Below, piece after piece: positions 45,196-53,589 of a stretch of DNA of 64,000 bases. Origin of the DNA: Providencia vermicola. Its GTDB lineage: Bacteria > Pseudomonadota > Gammaproteobacteria > Enterobacterales > Enterobacteriaceae. The notes beneath the pieces were generated by a model that was given only the letters and a program-made list of their open reading frames with translations, did no database searches and was not told the origin of the DNA. The stretch lies in NCBI RefSeq assembly GCF_010748935.1, contig NZ_CP048796.1, positions 127,001 to 191,000 on the forward strand, written 5' to 3'. Made by a program: the position numbers and the translations under genes. Within the stretch, counting starts at the first letter, position 1; each line of letters begins with the position of its first letter.

Positions 45196-47391
45196 ATGGC
45201 ATCAATGACAAATATAACATCTGACAGAATAGGTTTAGTTAAAGCCTTTCAACAAGGTGTTAATCCATTAGAAATGGGGGAAAACATCGCTAAAGCGGTG
45301 TTAAGTATGGAGGTTGCATGCGAAGAATTAACATCCAATGAACAAATGAAACGCAGTAAGCTAGAAAGCCAGCCACAACTGCAAGAACCGAAAAAAGGGG
45401 TGAATGCCAGAGTCTCCATGTTGGAGGCCTTCTCGTCGATACGTAAGATATTAGGTGAAAATAATATCAATGAATTACGTAATCAACTGCACCAATTAAA
45501 TATTGAATCGGAAGCACTAAAACAACAAGGGGAATCCTTATTTAATTCGTTTTCAGAGAGTACCAAAAAACTGGAAACAAAAAAACAAGAAGTCGCGTCG
45601 ATTAAACAAGCAGTAGAAAAAGTTGAAACTCGGTTAAATAAGCTGACAGTAACCCAAAATCAGCTACAGACCGATATTGATGATAATACTCAGCAACAAA
45701 ACGCAGTGAATAAGGAATTGGTCACGGCACAATCAAACCTATCCTCATTAGCAAAAGAACCTAGAACAGCAGAGACATTGTCAAAGTTTCATCAATTAAC
45801 GCAGTTAGTTAACACGCTAACATCCGAACTGGCTCATTTACAGGAAAAAGGGCAACAGCTTATTTTGCAGCGGAATGATGTGACCGCGCAAATGAGTCAG
45901 GTAGAAGCTGAACTCGCGGTACTTAGTCCACAACTTGAAGATGCGTATAAGGTTCTCACTGGGCTTGCTCAGAGTGCCGATAGTGATCGAAGTGTATTAA
46001 ATAATTTTATTGATACCGCCCCTCGCCCTGTTGAAGTGGATGGTGAGAAGTGGGAAAACACCCTTGCGTTATTAACGATGTTGACCGCATCGCTGAAAAA
46101 AGCGATGAATGAAGACTCTATTCGTAGTATGAAAGAGCAGGAAGAGGTGATGGCTAAGATCAGCGAAGCCTCTCGTAAAGATTCAGAAAAAAAAGCCAAA
46201 GAAGCTGAAGAGGCTCAACATAAAGCTGACGCTGCGAATAAAGCGGCATCATGTGCCAGTAAGATTTTTAGCTACGTCATGTTAGCAGTATCGGTTATTG
46301 CGACAGTTGCAACATTCGGCGCGGCTGCCCCATTAACACTCGCTGTTGCTGCCATCGGTATCGCAATTTCGGTCACTGATATCGTGTTGGAAGAGACGGG
46401 TAATGCCAGTTTAATGCAGATGCTAGCAACGGAAATTTCAAATGTTGTCACGGATATGCTGGTGTCGTTTGGAATGTCTGTGGAAGAGGCGAAAAAGATT
46501 GGTAGCATTGTTGGCATGGTAGTTGCCGCTGTCGCTTTTCTGGCTCTCTCTTTGGTTTCTATGTCCTCTTTTGTGAAAAACATCGCCAATACCGTAAAAA
46601 CAGTCGCCAAAGTGGCGGCAAATTCACTTAAAACGGTCGTAAAAAGCACAGTGAAGGCGATAACGAATACGATCATCAACCTCGTTAAAAAGCTACTCAG
46701 CAAAATAAAAACGTTAGGTAAAGCCGCGGATGACATGGTGGTATTAACGAAATTGACTAAATTGACGGATGCGGCGGAGGAGTTGCAAAGTACAGTCAAA
46801 ACCGCCAATCAGGTCGCGAAGAAAGCTCGTGATATCAAAAATATTGCGAAAGCAGCCGATAGAACGCATGAACAGGCTGACAGTGCAAAAAGTGCAGCGA
46901 AAAACGTAAATAAGATCAATGAACAGACTGACGGCATCAAAGATACGGTGAAAACGGTTGATAAGATGCATCAGCAAGCAGATAGCGTCAAAGATACGGT
47001 GAAGGTGGTCGATAATGCCGCTGATCGAATTGATGATGTTGCTGATATCGTTGATACAGGGAAAAAACTTGGAAAACAGAGTCTATTAGCGTCACGCGTA
47101 GAGGTCGGTGCGAAAGGGGCTGGCGTTGCTACGTCAGTAACAAGCACGGTCACTGTTGGTGCATTACGTTTAGAAGGGGCGGCACAATTACGAGAGCTTA
47201 AGAAGTTATTCGCCAAAATGATGATGAATGATGAAATTATTAAAGTTCTCGATGAGTTGCTGGAGTCCCTGATTAAGATGCTGTCAAAGCAATACGAAGT
47301 GTTTAATCACCTATTCACTGACACGCTGACATCACTGAAACAATCCAACGACCGTAAAGCCAGTGCAATCAGTCTCTCTAATTATGCCTAA
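45196..47391 (+). CDS. sipB: Major hydrophobic translocator (SipB/IpaB-like), enlarged
   Basis: This 731-residue protein is well above SipB (593) and IpaB (580). It has long N-terminal coiled coils (about 95-260) and the hydrophobic membrane-inserting segments of the family (about 355-400, FSYVMLAVSVIATVATFGAAAPLTLAVAAIGIAI, and about 435-460, KIGSIVGMVVAAVAFLALSLVSM). A C-terminal helical part follows. Between residues about 553 and 620 it carries four imperfect 17-residue repeats (types DKMHQQADSVKDTVKVV). With the SipC-like protein it would form the host-membrane pore. Confidence 0.9.
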   Translation: MASMTNITSDRIGLVKAFQQGVNPLEMGENIAKAVLSMEVACEELTSNEQMKRSKLESQPQLQEPKKGVNARVSMLEAFSSIRKILGENNINELRNQLHQLNIESEALKQQGESLFNSFSESTKKLETKKQEVASIKQAVEKVETRLNKLTVTQNQLQTDIDDNTQQQNAVNKELVTAQSNLSSLAKEPRTAETLSKFHQLTQLVNTLTSELAHLQEKGQQLILQRNDVTAQMSQVEAELAVLSPQLEDAYKVLTGLAQSADSDRSVLNNFIDTAPRPVEVDGEKWENTLALLTMLTASLKKAMNEDSIRSMKEQEEVMAKISEASRKDSEKKAKEAEEAQHKADAANKAASCASKIFSYVMLAVSVIATVATFGAAAPLTLAVAAIGIAISVTDIVLEETGNASLMQMLATEISNVVTDMLVSFGMSVEEAKKIGSIVGMVVAAVAFLALSLVSMSSFVKNIANTVKTVAKVAANSLKTVVKSTVKAITNTIINLVKKLLSKIKTLGKAADDMVVLTKLTKLTDAAEELQSTVKTANQVAKKARDIKNIAKAADRTHEQADSAKSAAKNVNKINEQTDGIKDTVKTVDKMHQQADSVKDTVKVVDNAADRIDDVADIVDTGKKLGKQSLLASRVEVGAKGAGVATSVTSTVTVGALRLEGAAQLRELKKLFAKMMMNDEIIKVLDELLESLIKMLSKQYEVFNHLFTDTLTSLKQSNDRKASAISLSNYA
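46852..47062 (+). repeat. Four imperfect 17-residue repeats in the SipB-like protein
   Basis: Successive units read ADRTHEQADSAKSAAKNV, NKINEQTDGIKDTVKTV, DKMHQQADSVKDTVKVV and DNAADRIDDVADIVDTG. They form an amphipathic helical region not expected from the family length and probably account for part of the extra size. Confidence 0.75.
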
Positions 47392-47412
47392 TTCTCATCA
47401 AGGAGCCCTATT

Positions 47413-48720
47413 ATGACGACAATTTCATCACCAACGCAGTTTTCTATGCCAACTCAAAAGTTAGACAATCTTGAGGGGGGAGCTGTTTTGACGGGTCGTG
47501 ATACTCAAACGCTGTCAACACCAGCCGCTGCACCGCAAGTCTCTATCAGAGATGCCGTTGAGATTACGGTACCAAGATCACAAGATAAGCCGTTATTAAA
47601 GCGCCCTGAGCAAGCGACTGTTAACCCATCGTTTCTGTTTGATGCGAAAAACATGAATAAGGCGGAGCTTGAAGAAACATCGAAAGTGATCAGTGGTTTT
47701 TCATCGGCTTACGCCAACCTTCAAGCGCATATTGCGGTAACGGCAACCAAAGTTGAAAACGCCGTAAGAGAAGTGATCGCGGAAGAAAATAGCAAGTTGG
47801 AAAACATGTTTCCAACGATAGCGAATTTGGACGAAAGTGAGATCAAGCAATTATCTCAAGGGGTTAACTTAATGCTGGCGGCATCTGCAATTAAAGATGT
47901 GCAAGTGGCTCAAGCAAATAGTGAAGATGTAAAACCTGGAATTCAGTCTTTTGATGCAATAAAAGATAGCCAATTTATCGGCATTATGAGTAGCGATATT
48001 TTAATGGAGCTACGTAATCTATTGAGTCAGATTAAGTCGATCATTAATACGACAGACCGCCAACTGCAAGCCGATTTTTTAAAGTTAAAAGCACAAATGG
48101 TGCAGAGCGCGGCAGATACGACGATCAAAGAAGGTGAGAAAGCGTTTCTTGGCGCGGTATTAGGTTTTGCGGTATCGATGGGGGTCACGCTGGCGGGAGC
48201 GGCATTACAAACTAAGCAGTTAGTGAAGCAAACGAAAGCGATCAATATGCATGGTGTGGCAAGAAATCAGCATACTTCGAGCGCGCAGGATTCGATTGAA
48301 TTGAGTCGTGCATCAACCATCAAAACGACGAATAAGGCCCTGAATCAGCAAAATGATTTGGCAAGTTTACGTCACCAAGATGCCGGAAGACGTAGTCAAC
48401 TAAAAGCAGATGAGCATCAAACAAAACTGGATAAAATCACCAATCAAACACAAAAGAAATCCAGCATTATTGAGAGTGTGACTCGTCTATCTGATAACGC
48501 GGGGCAGCTAGTGACATCTGCTGTACAAATGGATGTGAAGGCATTGGAAGCACAAAAAATGGTCTTGCAAGATATTGGTGATACTGCACGGTCTATCGCC
48601 AATGATAAAGAGAAGCAGATCGATACGGTTTTGGATCTGATGAAAAAAGTATTCGATATCCTTAAAGACGTTATTGAAGGGCAGATCAGAACTTTCCAAG
48701 CTGTTGCAACGAGGGGTTAA
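47413..48720 (+). CDS. sipC: Minor translocator (SipC/IpaC-like)
   Basis: This 435-residue protein (SipC 409) has a disordered N-terminal region, a single hydrophobic stretch (about 238-262, FLGAVLGFAVSMGVTLAGAAL) and a coiled-coil C-terminal half (about 330-435). SipC pairs with SipB in the host membrane and in Salmonella also nucleates actin. Whether that activity is kept cannot be read. It follows sipB-like and precedes the tip gene. Confidence 0.87.
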   Translation: MTTISSPTQFSMPTQKLDNLEGGAVLTGRDTQTLSTPAAAPQVSIRDAVEITVPRSQDKPLLKRPEQATVNPSFLFDAKNMNKAELEETSKVISGFSSAYANLQAHIAVTATKVENAVREVIAEENSKLENMFPTIANLDESEIKQLSQGVNLMLAASAIKDVQVAQANSEDVKPGIQSFDAIKDSQFIGIMSSDILMELRNLLSQIKSIINTTDRQLQADFLKLKAQMVQSAADTTIKEGEKAFLGAVLGFAVSMGVTLAGAALQTKQLVKQTKAINMHGVARNQHTSSAQDSIELSRASTIKTTNKALNQQNDLASLRHQDAGRRSQLKADEHQTKLDKITNQTQKKSSIIESVTRLSDNAGQLVTSAVQMDVKALEAQKMVLQDIGDTARSIANDKEKQIDTVLDLMKKVFDILKDVIEGQIRTFQAVATRG

Positions 48721-48724
48721 ATCG

Positions 48725-49717
48725 ATGAGTATGAGTGAAATTAATCCAATGCTCCCACAGTGTAATCCCATAACCACTTCCGCTAACAGACTCACGGCGC
48801 AGAGCAATTTACAGCTCAGCCCAGTAGGGGGGAATTTTGTGGTCGATAGGGCAACGAACCCAGAAGAGCAAGCAGAAGCAGTCTTAAAACATCATGATGT
48901 GCATGTACCCGAAAAAATTTACCAATACACAGATAGGCAAGAAACGGAGGAAGACATTAAGGTAAAATCCCGCTTAGTTGAGCGCGAATTAAAAAATACC
49001 ACAGATTTCTATAATAGTGCTTCCACTAAAATTGCAGCAGAGGTTATTCAAGACGGTCGATCTCATATAACCAGTATTTTTAATGTCATTAACGATGTGA
49101 ATTTAGATTATCAGAAAAGTTTTGGTGAAATTACTAAAGCGGCAACCCAGTTTATGGAAAAAGTTAATAAGGGGTTGGGCGCGATTAGCCAATGTTTAGA
49201 TAGTGGTAGTAATGGTTATATTAAGTTTAATAAGCAAAAGTTTTTTAATTTACTAAAGGATAGTTTGCAAGATTATACTTATGCGCACACTAAAAATTTT
49301 TGGGATCACAATTTAAGCATAGATAACATTGATAATGTGATTAAGCCAATGGCTCGCTTTGATAGCAAACCGGGTATGTTAGCTTTTTGGCAAAAAAAAT
49401 TGAATGGGCAAGGCTTTTTAGTTAAAGAAATAGACCATGTTATCTATATTTATCCTGATATGCAGCCGATAAAAGATATTTATGAAACCGTTAATCCAAT
49501 CATGGGGGCGAGTACGCCAGAAGGGGAGATGATGGTGCAGACTTTCCAAAGTATGCAAACGGCGATAGATAGTAAAAAGAATGCGGTTAATAATAGCGTA
49601 TCGCGTTTATTAGAAACCTTTCGACAAGATAATAGCCATTTTGAGACACTGACTCAGTTGTTAATTCAATTATTAAAAGACCTATTTCAATATAATGTTG
49701 CTTTTGCCAATACCTAA
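48725..49717 (+). CDS. sipD: Needle-tip protein (SipD/IpaD-like)
   Basis: This 330-residue protein (SipD 343, IpaD 332) starts at an ATG five bases after the sipC-like stop, with GAGGGG upstream inside that gene. It has an N-terminal self-chaperoning helical part and a central coiled coil flanking a mixed domain (about 175-265). The C-terminal helix (about 285-330: SRLLETFRQDNSHFETLTQLLIQLLKDLFQYNVAFANT) would insert into the needle tip. It caps the needle and controls translocator release. Confidence 0.88.
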   Translation: MSMSEINPMLPQCNPITTSANRLTAQSNLQLSPVGGNFVVDRATNPEEQAEAVLKHHDVHVPEKIYQYTDRQETEEDIKVKSRLVERELKNTTDFYNSASTKIAAEVIQDGRSHITSIFNVINDVNLDYQKSFGEITKAATQFMEKVNKGLGAISQCLDSGSNGYIKFNKQKFFNLLKDSLQDYTYAHTKNFWDHNLSIDNIDNVIKPMARFDSKPGMLAFWQKKLNGQGFLVKEIDHVIYIYPDMQPIKDIYETVNPIMGASTPEGEMMVQTFQSMQTAIDSKKNAVNNSVSRLLETFRQDNSHFETLTQLLIQLLKDLFQYNVAFANT

Positions 49718-49742
49718 TTAGTTTTAATTTTCCCATTATTTA

Positions 49743-49771
49743 AATGAGATATAATCATATTATATCTCATT
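49743..49771 (+). promoter_or_regulatory. Perfect 13-bp stem-loop between tip and effector genes
   Basis: AATGAGATATAAT and ATTATATCTCATT are exact complements around CAT, in the 99-base gap before the SipA-like gene. No U-run follows, so it is more likely an RNA-processing or attenuation hairpin that sets effector levels than a full terminator. Confidence 0.6.
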
Positions 49772-49816
49772 ACCTTCAGATATTAATGATAGAAATATAA
49801 TGAAGAGTAATATTCT

Positions 49817-51931
49817 ATGCGACCAAATTCATTAGCGCCTTTCAATAGCTATATAGATACACATTCGACTAAAAGAGTGGGTGTCACTAGCCAAAATATG
49901 TTCATGGCAAATCATATTGGGAATGTTTCTAGTGTAGCAGAAACCTCGCCTCTAGAAGCTAAACAAACTATGGCTATTCAAGCGGATAGTATCGCGTTAC
50001 ATCGACAACTGAATGATGTTAAAGCGAATAAAATAGCAGAGATGTTAGGCAGTGAAGCCTTAAAGTATCATATGACTCCTGAGAGTATTCATCATATCTT
50101 ACAGGAAGATAGAAATCATATTAATGCCGTATTAACCTCCTTTTCATTATTAAATAGAGAGGAAATAACCCCCGCCTTAATCAAGCATACGGCAAAAGTG
50201 GTTTCAGCTGCATCGGAGAAGTCAAAAGCAGTAGCAAGTCAATCTCTCAGTAAAGAGTTACAAAATATCTTAGCTAAGTTGCCCAATCAGGCCAATACCC
50301 TTAAACAGCGCTTTTTAGCTGAGTATGTTACACCTGCTATCAAGGCAAAGCTGAATGAAAATTACACGGATAGCCAACTAAAATCGATGGCGGGGCTGTC
50401 GCCTGAACAGTCTGTTGATGATGCAACATTGGTCACTCATTTTTTAACGGGCTCACTGCTGCAAGGCAAAACGGCGCGCTTTGATAACGCGATGCAAGCT
50501 TATCAAAAACATAATCTCTGGGCAGATAAAAATGCCTGCTTGGAACAAGGATTTCGTGCCTTAGAGGAGCATATTGAGACAATCGGTTTGAATGTGTCAA
50601 CGACCCCAGCCGCATTGTCGTCACCTGAATCAAAAATGACCGAAAAGCCTCCGGTCACTCAGCGAAATGTCCCGCTATCTTCTGCTGCCTCACCGCAGCC
50701 AGATGATGTGGATGGTATGCCGTATCGTACCAGCGATCAAGCATCAGCACCGGTCATCAATAATTATTATATAACCAATAACTATGCATGCCCTCATTGC
50801 ATTAATAAGGTCTCTGATACGCCGAGTCATTATGCTAATGCGACAGCAACGGTAACCATTGACGGTGTCACCACGTTACCGACAGCCCAGAGTCAAACCG
50901 TTACGTCCAAAAGTGCAGCATCGGCGGCAGATGCGCCGACAAGCTACCGAACTGAATTGCATGTTCAGCTCAACGATGAAGGAAAAACGGTTAAAGGAAG
51001 TGGCTCGTTACCACAGAATAATGTGGTTCAGACTGACTATAACGCGCCTTCTCAGCAGCCGTTAAAAGATAAACCGAGTGATGAACTATCAGAGACGACA
51101 CGGCAGCCAGTAGAGGGTAAGGCAGCGCCTTTGCTGCAATCCAACCAAGAAAAACAAGCACCGGTGTCCTCTTCTCGACAGCAACAAGTGGGGGGATATA
51201 CACGTACAGCGGAGGGAAAATGGCTATCAAACACCCAAAAAATCAACCCGTTTGTGCTCACCAGTCGGGGATTTAACCAAAGTACAAATCCTTTGGAAAG
51301 GCAGCGGTATCGGGCGGGTGACTCGAATACTGAGAGTACAAAACTGTTTGCTCAAAACCCGAAGGAGCCACCGCAGAAAGCCGTGGATGGCATTGACGAC
51401 CAGCTGTTGGAAGAACATGTGACACAACTTACCGATCACCTCTTTGATGCTCATATACAAACGGTGAGCAATTCACGCTTGGTGGATACGGCCAAACAAG
51501 TGGTCGTTGAATTAAGCAATATGCTTGATGTCGCGAAGGGTTCTGCCATGGAGCTGAAAAACAACGCATTAGATCCTGAATTAGACACACAAAAATCGTT
51601 AGGCAATAAACAGCCGTTGGACGAGCAATCGACAGCAAGTACGCCATTAAAGGGGCATATCAGTGGAGTCTATCACGCGAAGGTGGCACAGGTTGTAGAG
51701 GAGCAGCCAATGACAGCTTCTGAGATTGAAAAGGCGCCTGCCGAACCTATTCGAGAGATAGCGCCCTCGAAGGAAAAATTAGATGGTGATACGACGGAGA
51801 AGAAATATCGTTGGCAGGTTAATACGGATAATAGGGTATATACGACGTCAGGTGGTCAGGCGAGAGATTTGTCACGGAAAAAACACTATATCGGCAATGA
51901 CCAGCGGTTTAAATTAGGAAGTGGGTCATGA
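49817..51931 (+). CDS. sipA: SipA-like secreted effector
   Basis: This 704-residue protein (SipA 685) has no signal peptide. Residues about 40-260 are helical and similar in layout to the chaperone-binding N-terminal region of SipA/IpaA (ANKIAEMLGSEALKYHMTPESIHHILQEDRNHINAVLTSF). The middle (about 265-520) is low-complexity, rich in S/T/Q/P, with a CPHC motif at 325-328. A helical stretch lies at about 530-590. I cannot confirm an actin-binding C-terminus. Gene order (sipD, this, iacP) is the main support. Confidence 0.7.
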   Translation: MRPNSLAPFNSYIDTHSTKRVGVTSQNMFMANHIGNVSSVAETSPLEAKQTMAIQADSIALHRQLNDVKANKIAEMLGSEALKYHMTPESIHHILQEDRNHINAVLTSFSLLNREEITPALIKHTAKVVSAASEKSKAVASQSLSKELQNILAKLPNQANTLKQRFLAEYVTPAIKAKLNENYTDSQLKSMAGLSPEQSVDDATLVTHFLTGSLLQGKTARFDNAMQAYQKHNLWADKNACLEQGFRALEEHIETIGLNVSTTPAALSSPESKMTEKPPVTQRNVPLSSAASPQPDDVDGMPYRTSDQASAPVINNYYITNNYACPHCINKVSDTPSHYANATATVTIDGVTTLPTAQSQTVTSKSAASAADAPTSYRTELHVQLNDEGKTVKGSGSLPQNNVVQTDYNAPSQQPLKDKPSDELSETTRQPVEGKAAPLLQSNQEKQAPVSSSRQQQVGGYTRTAEGKWLSNTQKINPFVLTSRGFNQSTNPLERQRYRAGDSNTESTKLFAQNPKEPPQKAVDGIDDQLLEEHVTQLTDHLFDAHIQTVSNSRLVDTAKQVVVELSNMLDVAKGSAMELKNNALDPELDTQKSLGNKQPLDEQSTASTPLKGHISGVYHAKVAQVVEEQPMTASEIEKAPAEPIREIAPSKEKLDGDTTEKKYRWQVNTDNRVYTTSGGQARDLSRKKHYIGNDQRFKLGSGS

Positions 51932-52188
51932 GTACCCGTCATTTAATTCATCAAACATGGCTTACCGAGCAAATAAAAGCGATCCGCACCTATTCGGGTA
52001 TCGATAAACCCATTGAGATGGATTCAGCATTAATTTTAGACTTGCATATCGATTCGTTGGAAATGCTCGAGTTAATTACGGCTATTGAAAATTATACTGG
52101 CCAACCATTAAACGATAGTATCTGGGTAAAATGGTATCGATTACAGGATATTGTCGACTACCTTTCTCAAGGGAATACCTTGAAATAG
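51928..52188 (+). CDS. iacP: Acyl carrier protein (IacP-like)
   Basis: This 86-residue protein has the phosphopantetheine attachment motif DSLEMLE (Ser about 43) and the four-helix ACP pattern. It overlaps the effector stop by four bases. In Salmonella, IacP follows sipA and aids secretion of SopB/SopA/SopD and virulence. No acyltransferase is encoded nearby. Confidence 0.9.
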   Translation: MSTRHLIHQTWLTEQIKAIRTYSGIDKPIEMDSALILDLHIDSLEMLELITAIENYTGQPLNDSIWVKWYRLQDIVDYLSQGNTLK

Positions 52189-52771
52189 CGTGTATATAAT
52201 GGCCTGAATGACAAGGATGTCCGGGTCATATTAGCGATGAACCACGCGCGCTATCAATAATGAATATCAAGTTTTTTCTAATTAATATTAAATTTTAACC
52301 ACATTAAACTGCTTATTTATTCTATTAAAAAATATTTTTAGTATTGATAGTAAAAAATAGCTCCCTACTCGCATTTTCACAACATTAGCAGTCACAAAAT
52401 AAATCCTATTTAGCCGGTTAAAGATCATTTAATCAAAACTCAAAAGACAGTCATGCTATTGGTGAATCGTTATCAAAGGGCGAGTTAATTTTACGAATGG
52501 AAGTGGGTGTCAGGTCATCATAAAACGATGTGTTTTTCAGGATTTAAATGAAAAATTTATTTTAAAATAATAAAAAATAGAAAATGAAAAATAACGACCT
52601 CAATTGAGTAATTTTATTTATGTTCTTTATATAACAATAAGTTGATAACAATAAAATATATTTTATAAAATAAAAATTACATTAATTTATCATCTCATGA
52701 AATCGATCGCGGAATATACGATTCGTTAAATATATATTTCGAAATATTAATTTCATTATCTGGAGATGGGA
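52189..52771. other. AT-rich gap after the T3SS locus
   Basis: No gene is seen. It marks the end of the T3SS block and must contain the promoter for the phosphatase-transporter pair. A TTGATA followed 17 bases later by ATAAAA near 52640-52670 is possible but unremarkable in such AT-rich sequence. Confidence 0.6.
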
Positions 52772-53560
52772 ATGAATGCGATTTCAGCGAGATATACTTT
52801 TATTCGCCAAGTTGCTCTTGAAGCCGGCAAATTAGCGGTATCCTACTATTATGACCGAAACCAACTCAACATTGAAAAGAAAAAAGAGGATGGGCAGGAC
52901 TTAGTCACTATTGCGGATAAAAATACTGAACAATTTATTCGTGAGAAAATTCACCAACAATATCCCCTCGATACTTTATTTGGTGAAGAAGGGGGTTATA
53001 CACAAGGTGCATCAGAATATACTTGGGTCGTTGACCCTATTGATGGTACTAGTGCATTTATTTTTGGGTTGCCTTCTTGGTGTATTTCGATAGCCCTCTT
53101 GGATGAACAACAAAATACACAAATCGCGGTTGTTTATGACCCCGTACAGGATGAATTATTTCATGCAATGGCGGGTCATGGGGCTTATTTAAATCAATCA
53201 CCTATCAAAGTTAATGCGGTTCAATCCTTGAATGAAGGTTTGCTTGGTGTCGGGATTTCAACTCGCATATCACCTAAATACATTATTCCTTTTTTAGATA
53301 AATTACTTCATGAAAAAGGGATGTTTGTCCGCAATGGTTCTGCTGCATTAATGTTGGCTTATGTAGCCGCAGGCAAGCTAATTGGTTACTACGAACCTCA
53401 TCTAAATTCATGGGACTGTCTTGCAGGCTTATTGTTAATTCAAGAAGCCGGAGGGGTTATGAATAATTATAGAGCGAAAGATAATTTTCTCCTTAAAGGA
53501 AATTATGTATTGGCATCGAGTCCAAAGATATATCAGCAACTCGAATCATTTAGAGAATAA
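52772..53560 (+). CDS. Inositol-monophosphatase-family phosphatase
   Basis: This protein of about 262 residues has all metal-site motifs of the family: GEEGG (about residue 69), WVVDPIDGTSAF (about 90-101) and WDCLAGLLLIQEAGG (about 212-226). Such enzymes remove phosphate from inositol phosphates, sugar phosphates or 3'-phosphonucleotides in a Mg-dependent way. ATG 52772 is at good distance from GGAG. The ATG two codons earlier abuts it. It is followed 29 bases later by an organophosphate transporter, suggesting the two use the same phosphorylated substrate. Confidence 0.85.
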   Translation: MNAISARYTFIRQVALEAGKLAVSYYYDRNQLNIEKKKEDGQDLVTIADKNTEQFIREKIHQQYPLDTLFGEEGGYTQGASEYTWVVDPIDGTSAFIFGLPSWCISIALLDEQQNTQIAVVYDPVQDELFHAMAGHGAYLNQSPIKVNAVQSLNEGLLGVGISTRISPKYIIPFLDKLLHEKGMFVRNGSAALMLAYVAAGKLIGYYEPHLNSWDCLAGLLLIQEAGGVMNNYRAKDNFLLKGNYVLASSPKIYQQLESFRE

Positions 53561-53589
53561 AATAATAAAACCACGAAAAGGCTAATAAC

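Noticed and set aside
46272-46808. 178-codon frame antisense to the SipB-like gene
   Set aside because: It mirrors the hydrophobic translocator segments on the other strand. It has no ribosome site and lies wholly inside a well-supported gene.
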